From: Lentisphaeria bacterium
Lineage (GTDB): Bacteria > Verrucomicrobiota > Lentisphaeria > Victivallales > GWF2-50-93
Assembly: GCA_020056205.1 (NCBI GenBank)
Contig: JAGVIF010000287.1
Location: 1 to 7,575 of the forward strand
Direction of reading: 5' to 3'
DNA length: 7,575 bases
A program made the position numbers and the translations under genes. The notes under the pieces were generated by a model. It did not search any database. It was not told the DNA's origin and saw only the letters and a list, made by a program, of their open reading frames with translations. Positions 1 through 6,319 of this stretch are shown here, piece by piece; the stretch's first letter is position 1; every line of letters begins with the position of its first letter.

Positions 1-19
1 CATTCAACATCGAATGAAA

Positions 20-59
20 AATATCCAAATCTTTAAATCTCTATATCACCAAATCATAG
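20..59. repeat. 8-bp periodic AATC array, five units
   Basis: Five consecutive 8-bp units can be read: AATATCCA, AATCTTTA, AATCTCTA, TATCACCA, AATCATAG. The shared pattern is roughly AATCNNNA. A 17-bp stretch (24-40) is identical to 6221-6237 in the larger array downstream, so both belong to one repeat family. The function is unknown. It lies in the leader before the first gene. The rest of the leader (60-133) holds a small hairpin and the ribosome binding site, with no convincing promoter. Confidence 0.7.
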
Positions 60-69
60 GGTTGGAGTT

Positions 70-85
70 CACAGCTTCAGCTGTG
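70..85. other. Small hairpin CACAGC-TTCA-GCTGTG
   Basis: This is a perfect 6-bp inverted repeat with a 4-nt loop, placed 48 bp before the first start codon. It has no T-tract, so it is not a typical Rho-independent terminator. It resembles the small GC hairpin at 1758-1772 in style but not in sequence. It may be part of a dispersed intergenic repeat. The role is unknown. Confidence 0.5.
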
Positions 86-133
86 TCTTTCCTGTGCAGT
101 TTCAAAGGAGTAGTTTAAAAAGGTTTTATAATT

Positions 134-694
134 ATGCGTAACTGGAATAATAAAATAAGTCAATATGTTGACATTTTAGGCGCTATTTCCATTTCTCTGA
201 AAAATGGTGAAAAAGTAGGGAATGATGAAGGATTTTCGCAATTGAGAGAAATACTTGTTAATTTAAGACATCATCGAAAAACCGTTTATGCTGTTGGAAA
301 CGGAGCCAGCGCATCAATGGCAAGCCATTTCTCGGCCGACCTCGCGAAGAATGGCAAATTGCACACGCAGGTTTTTTCCGATCTTTCGCTCATTACCGCA
401 ATATCAAATGATCTCGGCTATGACGAAGTGTTTGCCGAACCATTGAGAAGACGCGGAGCAAAAGGCGACCTGCTTGTGGCTATATCCAGTTCTGGAAATT
501 CTCAAAATATTTTAAATGCCGTTAAAACCGCTGAACAGATTGGAATAACAATAGTCACGCTTTCCGCAATGGATGAAAATAACAAACTGCGGCAAATGGG
601 TAACTTTAATATCTATATACCCGCCAAGACTTATGGGGATGCTGAAAGCTGTCATGCGGCAATCCTGCATTATTGGATAGATATATTGGGCTGA
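134..694 (+). CDS. gmhA: GmhA-like SIS-domain sugar-phosphate isomerase
   Basis: This is a 186-residue cytosolic SIS-domain protein, close to the usual length of phosphoheptose isomerase, which converts sedoheptulose 7-phosphate to D-glycero-D-manno-heptose 7-phosphate. Visible motifs are the phosphosugar loop VGNGASASMASHF (54-66), ITAISNDLGYD (87-97) and the SIS signature ISSSGNSQN (117-125). From memory, the E. coli GmhA metal/catalytic set is His61, Glu65, Gln172 and His180. The aligned residues here are His65, Asp69, Glu171 and His179, so two are conservatively changed. The start is fixed by an in-frame TAA at 116-118 and by AAGG ending 10 nt upstream. The next gene follows after 16 bp, and an epimerase and an HldE-like protein nearby support a heptose role. 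It could act on another ketose phosphate. Base composition looks more AT-rich than in later genes. Confidence 0.85.
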   Translation: MRNWNNKISQYVDILGAISISLKNGEKVGNDEGFSQLREILVNLRHHRKTVYAVGNGASASMASHFSADLAKNGKLHTQVFSDLSLITAISNDLGYDEVFAEPLRRRGAKGDLLVAISSSGNSQNILNAVKTAEQIGITIVTLSAMDENNKLRQMGNFNIYIPAKTYGDAESCHAAILHYWIDILG

Positions 695-710
695 AAAAGG
701 ATTTTTAATT

Positions 711-1712
711 ATGAAAAAAACACTTGTTACAGGCGGAGCTGGTTTTATAGGAAGTCATCTTGTCGATCGCCTGTTAAAAGATGGACACGAAGTTATTGTT
801 CTGGATAACTTTTCCACAGGAAGACCTCAAAACCTGGATCACCATAAAGAAAATAATAACTTACGGATAGTCAAGGCCGATATTGCCGAGTTTCATGCCA
901 TCGAACAATATTTTGATGACATTGAATGGGTTTTTCATATTGCCGCGCTTGCGGATATTGTTCCATCAATAAAAGCTCCTTTCGATTATCATAAATCGAA
1001 TGTTGATGGGACAATCAGCGTCCTCGAGGCATCAAGGACACATGATGTCAAACGGTTTATTTACGCGGCTTCGTCGTCGTGTTATGGCATGCCTGATGTT
1101 TTTCCAACCCCGGAGGATGCTGATATTCGTCCTCAGTACCCGTACGCATTAACAAAAAATGTGGGGGAGCAATATGTTATGCATTGGGGTCAGCTCTACA
1201 AACTACCGGTAATATCCCTGCGAATGTTCAATGTTTACGGACCGCGCTCACGCACTTCAGGAACTTATGGAGCTGTCTTTGGAGTATTTCTCGCGCAAAA
1301 ACTTGCCGGCAACGCATACACCGTGGTTGGTGACGGCGCCCAAACTCGCGACTTTACCTTCGTTACTGATGTCGTTGACGCCTACATTAAGGCGGCGGAA
1401 TCCGAATTCTGCAGCGAGATTTTTAACATCGGCAGCGGAAACACATACAGCATCAACCGCCTAGTTGAACTTCTCGGCGGCAAAGTCACATATATCCCGA
1501 AGCGCCAGGGAGAACCTGACCGCACGTTTGCTGATGTCACAAAAATTAGAAAATATCTGAAATGGGAATCACGGACTTCCTTCGAAGAGGGTGTCAGAAT
1601 AATGATAGAGAACATTGACTACTGGAAAGAAGCGCCCGTCTGGACTCCCCAAAGCATCGCTGATGCCACAAAAGAATGGTTTAAGTATCTTCCCGATTCC
1701 GTGAAATCTTAA
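711..1712 (+). CDS. NAD-dependent epimerase/dehydratase (extended SDR), nucleotide-sugar
   Basis: This is a 333-residue extended short-chain dehydrogenase of the GalE-like nucleotide-sugar epimerase/dehydratase class. The N-terminal Rossmann motif TGGAGFIGSH (7-16) binds NAD, with Asp32 at the end of the second strand. Catalytic residues are visible as SSSCYG (121-126) and YPYALTK (143-149), giving Tyr145 and Lys149. Substrate-domain hallmarks include FNVYGPRSRTSGTYG, VVGDGAQTRDFTFVTDV and FNIGSGNTYS. An AAGGA (697-701) lies 9 nt before the ATG. It is probably co-transcribed with the isomerase upstream. Family knowledge supports oxidoreduction chemistry on an NDP-sugar, but the substrate and outcome (4-epimerisation, dehydration or other) cannot be read from sequence. 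Here it could act on the NDP-heptose made by the neighbouring enzymes. Its stop codon abuts a dispersed repeat. Confidence 0.88.
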   Translation: MKKTLVTGGAGFIGSHLVDRLLKDGHEVIVLDNFSTGRPQNLDHHKENNNLRIVKADIAEFHAIEQYFDDIEWVFHIAALADIVPSIKAPFDYHKSNVDGTISVLEASRTHDVKRFIYAASSSCYGMPDVFPTPEDADIRPQYPYALTKNVGEQYVMHWGQLYKLPVISLRMFNVYGPRSRTSGTYGAVFGVFLAQKLAGNAYTVVGDGAQTRDFTFVTDVVDAYIKAAESEFCSEIFNIGSGNTYSINRLVELLGGKVTYIPKRQGEPDRTFADVTKIRKYLKWESRTSFEEGVRIMIENIDYWKEAPVWTPQSIADATKEWFKYLPDSVKS

Positions 1713-1751
1713 CTTGGACATTGGATATTCCGTGTTCGATATTGGATATTC
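1713..1751 (-). repeat. Dispersed AATATCC-type repeat, copy 1 (inverted)
   Basis: Read on the minus strand, this 39-bp segment matches 6084-6115 on the plus strand: 29 of 32 aligned bases agree, with one 7-bp gap (AATATCG present only here). The block AATATCCAATG is shared exactly. It starts directly after the epimerase stop codon. The two copies are therefore inverted relative to each other. I see no coding content and no terminal features of an insertion sequence. Confidence 0.65.
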
Positions 1752-1757
1752 TGAGTT

Positions 1758-1772
1758 GCGGCCTTTGGCCGC
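1758..1772. other. GC hairpin GCGGCC-TTT-GGCCGC
   Basis: This is a perfect 6-bp GC-only stem with a 3-nt loop, 46 bp after the epimerase stop codon. The bases that follow (CTAATTTC) do not form a clear T-tract, so termination is possible but not supported. It is the first of three hairpins in a row within this spacer. Confidence 0.5.
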
Positions 1773-1777
1773 CTAAT

Positions 1778-1852
1778 TTCAGTAAACCCCGTCCTTTTAC
1801 TGAACTTATACAAGCAAATATTCACCGAAAAGACAGGGTTCGGTGAATATTT
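1778..1852. repeat. Pair of inverted, related hairpins (REPIN-like)
   Basis: Two stem-loops lie 11 bp apart. The first has a 9-bp stem (1778-1786 with 1796-1804) and a 9-nt loop. The second has a perfect 14-bp stem (1816-1829 with 1839-1852) and a 9-nt loop. The 27-nt core of the second (1821-1847), reverse complemented, aligns without gaps to the first, with 19 of 27 bases identical. Six of the eight differences fall at three base pairs and all preserve pairing. This is the layout of paired REP elements or of two related binding or structural sites. No transposase is present in the window. The rest of the spacer (1853-1935) holds only AT-rich sequence and the ribosome binding site GAGGGA (1925-1930). 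Confidence 0.7.
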
Positions 1853-1935
1853 ACGTTCATACATCGTTTATTATCAAGAACTTAGTTTAAATTCGGCCGA
1901 TTGAACCGCAAAACTTAGGTAAATGAGGGAAAGCA

Positions 1936-3486
1936 ATGCCGTACTCAAAAAAAATAATCTCCACCAAAGCGGAGCTGCAGGAGTTCTCCGAACTCTGCTC
2001 TAAGGAAAACCGCTCACTGGCTCTCTGTCATGGGCACTTCAACGTCATCCATCCCGGACATATGCGTTTTCTGCACCATGCAAGAGAACACGGCAGCTGC
2101 CTGGTTGTTGCCCTTATCTCAGATGCAGCGCTGGCATCTACTCTGGATGGGCATCACTACTACCCCCAGGAAGAGCGCGCCTCTGCAGTCGCCGCGCTGG
2201 AATACACCGACCATGTGGTGATTCTTGACAGCATAACCCTGCCCGATCTGATTACCGCGCTACCCGCGTTGATTTTGGTCATGGGCAAGGAATTTGAGAC
2301 TGAACGCCGCCCGGAAGTCGAAAAATTCATTGAGGCCGTCATGGAAAAGAACGGACGCGTTGTTTTCCATTCGGGCGAAATCAGCTACTCCACCAGCGAA
2401 ATGTTCCACAGTAATACGCATTCACTCCAAAGAGAGAGGAACTCCGCGTTTCTGCGGAATTGCCTGCGGCTACAGATCAAACCGGAAGCCCTTATCCGCA
2501 TAATAGACAACTTCAAATCCCGGAAGTTGCTCGTCCTCGGAGATACCATTGTCGATCAATTTGTCGCTTGCGACGCTATCGGGATGAGCGCGGAGGCCCC
2601 GGTGATTGTGCTGCGGGAGCTTGAAAAAAATCAGTATATCGGCGGAGCTGCCATCGTAGCCGCCCACGTTAGGGCGCTGGGCGCGGAATGCCATTTTGTG
2701 TCAGCCGTCGGAGATGATAATCCCGGAGAATTTGTCAAGGACCAACTGAACTCGATGGGGATCAAGTCGGAGCTCTTCGTAGATCGTGAACGCCCCACCA
2801 CCTACAAAGTCCGTTACATGGTCCAAAATCAGAAAATGTTCAGGGTGAGCCGTCTTGAAGAAAACTCGATCCCAGTGGATATTGAAAATCAAATTATTGA
2901 AAAACTGCAGGAAACCATACCTGCGATGGACGGTGTAATCGTCAGCGATTTTGTATACGGGGTTGTCACTCCTAATATTCTAAAAGCCATCACCTCGACA
3001 GCCAAGGCTAATAAGGTGAGACTCTTCGGCGACCTGCAGTGTAGCAGTCAGATCGGCAGTGTTTTGAAATTCACGGGTTTTGATTTTATCTCACCGACCG
3101 AACGCGAAGCCAGAATCGCTCTCGGCGATCATGACAGCGGGCTGGAAAAACTGGCTATGAACCTGCTGAGGCTCTCAGATTCAAAGGGGTTGATTATAAC
3201 TCTCGGCGCAAATGGTTTCATCGCCTACCATAATTATGACGGCGCCGGGATCGCGTCCCAGCATTTCCCCGCGCTGTGCGCCAACCCAATTGATGTTGCC
3301 GGCGCCGGAGACACACTCATTTCCGCCATGGCGCTGGGGTGCTGTACCAGAGCGGGATTCATGAAATCCGCCGCGCTCGGAACCTGCGCGGCTGCTATTT
3401 CCGTAAACCGAATCGGCAACATTCCGGTCACATTGCGGGAACTGAAAACATACGTCAGAGAAATTTTGCGGCCACTGGAAAAATAA
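1936..3486 (+). CDS. hldE: HldE-like fusion, nucleotidyltransferase then PfkB kinase (reversed order)
   Basis: This 516-residue protein joins two enzymes of nucleotide-heptose synthesis. Residues about 25-165 form a cytidylyltransferase-like domain with GHFNVIHPGHMRFL (HxGH at 39-42), the ERASAVAALEYTD block and a C-terminal SYSTSEMF resembling the family ISSTxI motif. Residues about 196-512 form a PfkB/ribokinase-fold kinase: VLGDTIVD (200-206), IGGAAIVAA (GGAA at 236-239), TTYKVRYMVQNQKMFR, VSDFVYG and DVAGAGDT (453-460) with catalytic Asp459. The kinase resembles the HldE heptose 7-phosphate kinase. In E. coli HldE the kinase comes first; here the order is reversed. The nucleotide donor cannot be told from sequence. 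GAGGGA lies 5 nt before the ATG. The next gene follows after 23 bp. It probably makes a heptose bisphosphate and then an NDP-heptose, with a phosphatase acting between the two steps. Confidence 0.87.
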   Translation: MPYSKKIISTKAELQEFSELCSKENRSLALCHGHFNVIHPGHMRFLHHAREHGSCLVVALISDAALASTLDGHHYYPQEERASAVAALEYTDHVVILDSITLPDLITALPALILVMGKEFETERRPEVEKFIEAVMEKNGRVVFHSGEISYSTSEMFHSNTHSLQRERNSAFLRNCLRLQIKPEALIRIIDNFKSRKLLVLGDTIVDQFVACDAIGMSAEAPVIVLRELEKNQYIGGAAIVAAHVRALGAECHFVSAVGDDNPGEFVKDQLNSMGIKSELFVDRERPTTYKVRYMVQNQKMFRVSRLEENSIPVDIENQIIEKLQETIPAMDGVIVSDFVYGVVTPNILKAITSTAKANKVRLFGDLQCSSQIGSVLKFTGFDFISPTEREARIALGDHDSGLEKLAMNLLRLSDSKGLIITLGANGFIAYHNYDGAGIASQHFPALCANPIDVAGAGDTLISAMALGCCTRAGFMKSAALGTCAAAISVNRIGNIPVTLRELKTYVREILRPLEK

Positions 3487-3509
3487 AGTTTTTACAGGAA
3501 GAATTCATA

Positions 3510-4577
3510 ATGGATAAATATAAAATTGACAGCCATAAACTCAATTATCATCCCGAACGAGTCGGCGAATGGCTGAAGGGCGGCAATATCTACCCTATAT
3601 ACATGGAAATGAGCCCAATCGGCGCATGCAACCACCGTTGTGTCTTCTGCGGACTCGATTTCATGGGGTATAAGAACCGCAAGCTGGAGCTGCCCATGCT
3701 CAGGAAGCTGATTCCAGAACTCGGAAAACTCGGATTGAAAAGCATTATGCACGGGGGCGAGGGAGAGCCTCTTCTACACAAAGGGTTCCCGGAAATAGTT
3801 GAATTGACTGTAGCCGGTTGTATAGATGCGGCGCTCACCTCTAACGGAGTTCTGCTGAAGAAAGACTTGGCCGAGACACTCATCAAACACTGCAAGTGGG
3901 TTAAGATCAGCATAAATGCCGGAACCGCTGATACATATTCAAAAATCCACCGGACCAAACCTGCCGATTTCGATAAAGTTATTGCAAATATGTCTTATGC
4001 CGTGGAATTAAAGAAAAAACATAATTACTCATGTACACTCGGGATGCAGGTAATTCTTTTACCGGAGAACCGGAATGAAATAGAAATCTTGGCAAAGACC
4101 GCTAAAAACATAGGAATGGACTATCTGGTTGTAAAACCTTATTCCCAGCATACTCAAAGCGAGACTGAACTCTATAAAGATATAAAATACGGCGGCGACA
4201 CCGTTTTGGCGGATGCGTTAAAGCGGCATAACAGCAACGGTTTCTCAGTTGTGTTCCGGCTCAACACTATGAAAAAATGGGATGAATCCGCGCGGAGTTA
4301 CAAGCGCTGCCTCGCCCTGCCTTTCTGGTCATATCTTGATGCGGGCGGCAATGTGTGGGGATGCAGCGTGTACTTGGAAGATAAACGCTTCCTCTATGGC
4401 AATGTCTATGAGAATTCATTTAAAGAGATATGGGAGGGAGAACTGCGGAAAAACTCCATGAAAATGATAAAAAACTCCTTTGACATCTCAAACTGCAGAA
4501 TCAACTGCCGAATGGACGAGATCAACCGCTATCTATGGGAACTTCATAATCCGAACGAACATGTAAATTTCATATAA
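3510..4577 (+). CDS. Radical SAM protein with SPASM/twitch-like C-terminus (copy 1)
   Basis: This is a 355-residue radical SAM enzyme. The 4Fe-4S/SAM motif CNHRCVFC gives Cys40, Cys44 and Cys47 (CX3CX2C), followed by GGE at 82-84. The C-terminal region carries Cys267-X12-G-X4-Cys285 and Cys329-X3-Cys333, enough for one auxiliary iron-sulfur cluster as in twitch/SPASM domains, with the typical GNV...SFKEIW segment between. The chain ends in HVNFI, as does the second radical SAM protein at 6320-7423. I chose this ATG because AGGAA (3496-3500) precedes it and because residue 1 aligns with the paralogue's start; the frame is open further upstream inside the kinase gene. Placed among sugar-nucleotide genes, it may perform radical chemistry on a sugar or nucleotide-sugar (epimerisation, dehydrogenation or dehydration), but this is inference. 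A role in peptide modification is less likely, as no peptide precursor is evident. Confidence 0.88.
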   Translation: MDKYKIDSHKLNYHPERVGEWLKGGNIYPIYMEMSPIGACNHRCVFCGLDFMGYKNRKLELPMLRKLIPELGKLGLKSIMHGGEGEPLLHKGFPEIVELTVAGCIDAALTSNGVLLKKDLAETLIKHCKWVKISINAGTADTYSKIHRTKPADFDKVIANMSYAVELKKKHNYSCTLGMQVILLPENRNEIEILAKTAKNIGMDYLVVKPYSQHTQSETELYKDIKYGGDTVLADALKRHNSNGFSVVFRLNTMKKWDESARSYKRCLALPFWSYLDAGGNVWGCSVYLEDKRFLYGNVYENSFKEIWEGELRKNSMKMIKNSFDISNCRINCRMDEINRYLWELHNPNEHVNFI

Positions 4578-4586
4578 AGGAGCCAA

Positions 4587-4823
4587 TTGCAAAAGTCAAA
4601 ACCAGCGCCGATGAAGGAGATTGTGAAATTCAGACGAGCCGCAAAACCGGAGGCATGCCCAAAGCGGTATGTCGAGGATTTTGCGGCGAAGTATGATTTC
4701 ACAAGAACTTCATCCCTAACGGGTTGCAGCGCGGTTTATGACTTTTGCAACTGGCTCAAAGGAACAGGAGGGACAGGGCATGGAAAAATTGTCGTCAACA
4801 GAAAAACTCAAGTTGAAAGCTGA
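4587..4823 (+). CDS. Small hypothetical protein, TTG start
   Basis: This is a 78-residue basic open frame that I do not recognise. A strong ribosome binding site, AAAGGAG (4576-4582), overlaps the end of the radical SAM gene and lies 4 nt before TTG at 4587. An internal ATG at 4611 would give 70 residues but has no such site. It contains three Cys (EACPK, GCSAVYDFC) and aromatic residues in the middle, with no signal peptide or membrane segment. Its last 44 bp overlap the transketolase gene in another frame. It may be a genuine small accessory protein translated in series with its neighbours, or a remnant of a larger gene filling the 200-bp space between 4577 and 4780. I cannot decide from sequence alone. 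Confidence 0.4.
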   Translation: MQKSKPAPMKEIVKFRRAAKPEACPKRYVEDFAAKYDFTRTSSLTGCSAVYDFCNWLKGTGGTGHGKIVVNRKTQVES

Positions 4824-5598
4824 CATCATCCGCAAGCGGCTCGTTGAAGTCGCGATACGGAACGGAGCGGGGCATATCGCGCCGTCCCTGTCCTCCGTCG
4901 ACATCCTAACTACTCTTTATTATCAGGTTATGAACATTTCAGATTCTCCGGACTGGGAGAATCGCGACCGCCTGGTTTTCTCCAAGGCACACGGAGCTTA
5001 TGGATTATATGCTATTCTTGCGGATATCGGATATATCCAACAAAAAGATTGGGACACGTTTTATGCCGGAAGTTTTCTCGCCGGCTGCATCGAACGCAGT
5101 CCGGAACACGGCATTGAAGCAAGTTGCGGCGCACTGGGGCATGGCCTGCCGATTGCCACAGGAATCGCATTTGGAGCAAAGCTTCAGAAAAAAGAATATA
5201 TGACATACTGCGTTGTAGGAGACGGCGAAATGCAGGAGGGAAGCAACTGGGAAGCCATACAACTCGGGGTCAAATACCAGCTCGATAATCTAATCATTAT
5301 CGTGGACTGCAACGGACTCCAGGCAATGGATTTCCTGACTGATGTTCTGTCCACAGAAAACCCAATGGACGACCTGGAAAGTAAATTCACCGCCTTTGGC
5401 ACAACGGTCGTAAGATGCGACGGTCATGACGCAGCCTCAATCATTGAAGCGTTGAATCAGCCAAAAAATAATAAACCGCTGACCGTCCTCGCTAAAACTG
5501 TTAAAGGCTATGGTATCAGGGCTATGGAAAACGACCCGAAATTCCACTTCCGAATCCCAACCCCCAAAGAACTTGAACAGGGGGTTCGCTATGAATAA
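4780..5598 (+). CDS. Transketolase N-terminal subunit (TPP-binding half)
   Basis: This 272-residue protein matches the thiamine-diphosphate-binding half of split transketolases, which are normally about 270 residues. Motifs are GHIAPSLSSVDIL near the N-terminus, SKAHGAYGLYAIL, GIEASCGALGHGLPIATG and the TPP/Mg motif VGDGEMQEGSNWEA, with GDG at 147-149 and the later Asn at 178 (DCNG). AGGAGG (4766-4771) sits 8 nt before the ATG at 4780, which is why I prefer it to the in-frame ATG at 4738. The gene overlaps the next by 8 bp (ATGAATAA), a sign of translational coupling between two subunits of one enzyme. In the pentose phosphate pathway transketolase makes sedoheptulose 7-phosphate, the substrate of GmhA, which fits the cluster. 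A related acyloin-type TPP reaction on another sugar is possible. Confidence 0.9.
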   Translation: MEKLSSTEKLKLKADIIRKRLVEVAIRNGAGHIAPSLSSVDILTTLYYQVMNISDSPDWENRDRLVFSKAHGAYGLYAILADIGYIQQKDWDTFYAGSFLAGCIERSPEHGIEASCGALGHGLPIATGIAFGAKLQKKEYMTYCVVGDGEMQEGSNWEAIQLGVKYQLDNLIIIVDCNGLQAMDFLTDVLSTENPMDDLESKFTAFGTTVVRCDGHDAASIIEALNQPKNNKPLTVLAKTVKGYGIRAMENDPKFHFRIPTPKELEQGVRYE

Positions 5599-6085
5599 AC
5601 CTTTAAACTATCGCAAGGATGTCTTAAATCTGCTACTCGAACACGCCAGGAAAGATGAGCAAATTGTCCTTCTGGTCGGAGATATGGGGTTCGGCTCAAT
5701 TGATAGTTTCAAAAATGAGATGCCACATCGGCTCTACAATTTCGGAATCATGGAACAGGGAATGGTCGGTATCGCCGCAGGAATGGCAATGAGCGGACTT
5801 AAGCCTGTCGTATACAGTATTGTGAATTTTCTGGTCTTCCGCTCGCTCGAGCAGATTCGCAATGACGTGATTCTGCAGAATCTCAATGTTAAATTCATCG
5901 CAACCGGTGTTAATGATTATTTTAAATTCCTCGGCTCGTCCCACTGTTGCGGCGAAGATGATAAAGAGATAATGAAGCTTGTCAATATGCCCGTGTTCGA
6001 CCCATATGCCGAAAGGTCAGCCGAATTTAAGAAAATGGTTGAAGACTTTATTACAAGCCCAAAAGCGGGATATATCAGGGTTTGA
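5591..6085 (+). CDS. Transketolase pyrimidine-binding subunit, lacking the C-terminal domain
   Basis: This 164-residue protein is the pyrimidine-binding (PYR) half of a split transketolase. It has VLLVGDMGFGS (26-36), YNFGIMEQGMVGIAAGMA, whose Glu55 is the conserved cofactor-activating glutamate, and the SHCCGEDDKEIM segment with His118 and Glu122. It ends at GYIRV, where the PYR domain usually ends. Split transketolase C subunits are normally about 300 residues with an added C-terminal domain, and that domain is absent here. No remnant of it is visible in the 234 bp downstream. The GA of its TGA stop lies within a dispersed repeat (6084-6115), so truncation by repeat insertion is possible. 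A naturally short subunit is also possible, since the C-terminal domain does not line the TPP active site and PYR-only subunits exist in sulfopyruvate decarboxylase. A G-rich ribosome binding site (5579-5584) precedes the ATG. Confidence 0.85.
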   Translation: MNKPLNYRKDVLNLLLEHARKDEQIVLLVGDMGFGSIDSFKNEMPHRLYNFGIMEQGMVGIAAGMAMSGLKPVVYSIVNFLVFRSLEQIRNDVILQNLNVKFIATGVNDYFKFLGSSHCCGEDDKEIMKLVNMPVFDPYAERSAEFKKMVEDFITSPKAGYIRV

Positions 6086-6115
6086 ATATCCAACACGAAA
6101 TATCCAATGACGAAG
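6084..6115 (+). repeat. Dispersed AATATCC-type repeat, copy 2
   Basis: This 32-bp segment matches the minus strand of 1713-1751 (29 of 32 bases, one 7-bp gap). Its first two bases form part of the TGA stop of the transketolase subunit gene. Both copies sit directly at the 3' end of a gene but in opposite orientation relative to transcription. Confidence 0.65.
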
Positions 6116-6160
6116 TTAGAAAGGAGAAGTTCTAAAGTTCGGGAGTGTCAAAGCGCCAAT

Positions 6161-6240
6161 GATTGGGTGACTGGGAGATTGGGTGATTGCATGATTGAAG
6201 GATTGAAAAATCTTAAAATCTCCAAATCTTTAAATCTTCA
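6161..6240. repeat. Array of ten 8-bp units, GATTGNNN then AATCTNNA
   Basis: The first six units are GATTGGGT, GACTGGGA, GATTGGGT, GATTGCAT, GATTGAAG and GATTGAAA. They are followed in exact register by AATCTTAA, AATCTCCA, AATCTTTA and AATCTTCA. AATC is the complement of GATT, so the array is two 8-bp arrays facing each other, with the switch at 6208/6209. A 17-bp piece is identical to 24-40. Unit size and degeneracy exclude CRISPR. It fills much of the gap between the transketolase and the second radical SAM gene. I find no gene in 6086-6319; the sequence after the array (6241-6319) is AT-rich and has no clear promoter. Confidence 0.8.
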
Positions 6241-6319
6241 AATAGGACATTGCAGGTTCCTTTCATTATTATGGACAGGCTCTAAATAAAACCCATTGGA
6301 CTTCAAAAAAATAAAACCT

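Noticed and set aside
127..132. Perfect TATAAT just before the first gene
   Set aside because: It is 1 bp from the start codon, so a transcript from it would begin inside the gene; no matching -35 was found at the right distance.
3339..3509. In-frame upstream extension of the first radical SAM protein by 57 residues
   Set aside because: It lies inside the kinase gene, has no family similarity, and the ATG at 3510 has its own ribosome binding site and aligns with the start of the paralogue.
4738..4779. Earlier in-frame ATG for the transketolase N-terminal subunit
   Set aside because: ATG 4780 is preceded by AGGAGG at good spacing, and the 14 extra residues do not look like transketolase.
5510..5590. 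Earlier in-frame start for the transketolase PYR subunit
   Set aside because: It would overlap the conserved end of the upstream subunit by almost 90 bp; ATG 5591 gives the usual short overlap and starts just before the conserved domain.
6161..6240. CRISPR array
   Set aside because: The units are 8 bp with no spacers, and there are no cas genes.
6107..6289. 60-codon plus-strand open frame through the 8-bp array
   Set aside because: It is mostly translated repeat sequence with no family similarity.
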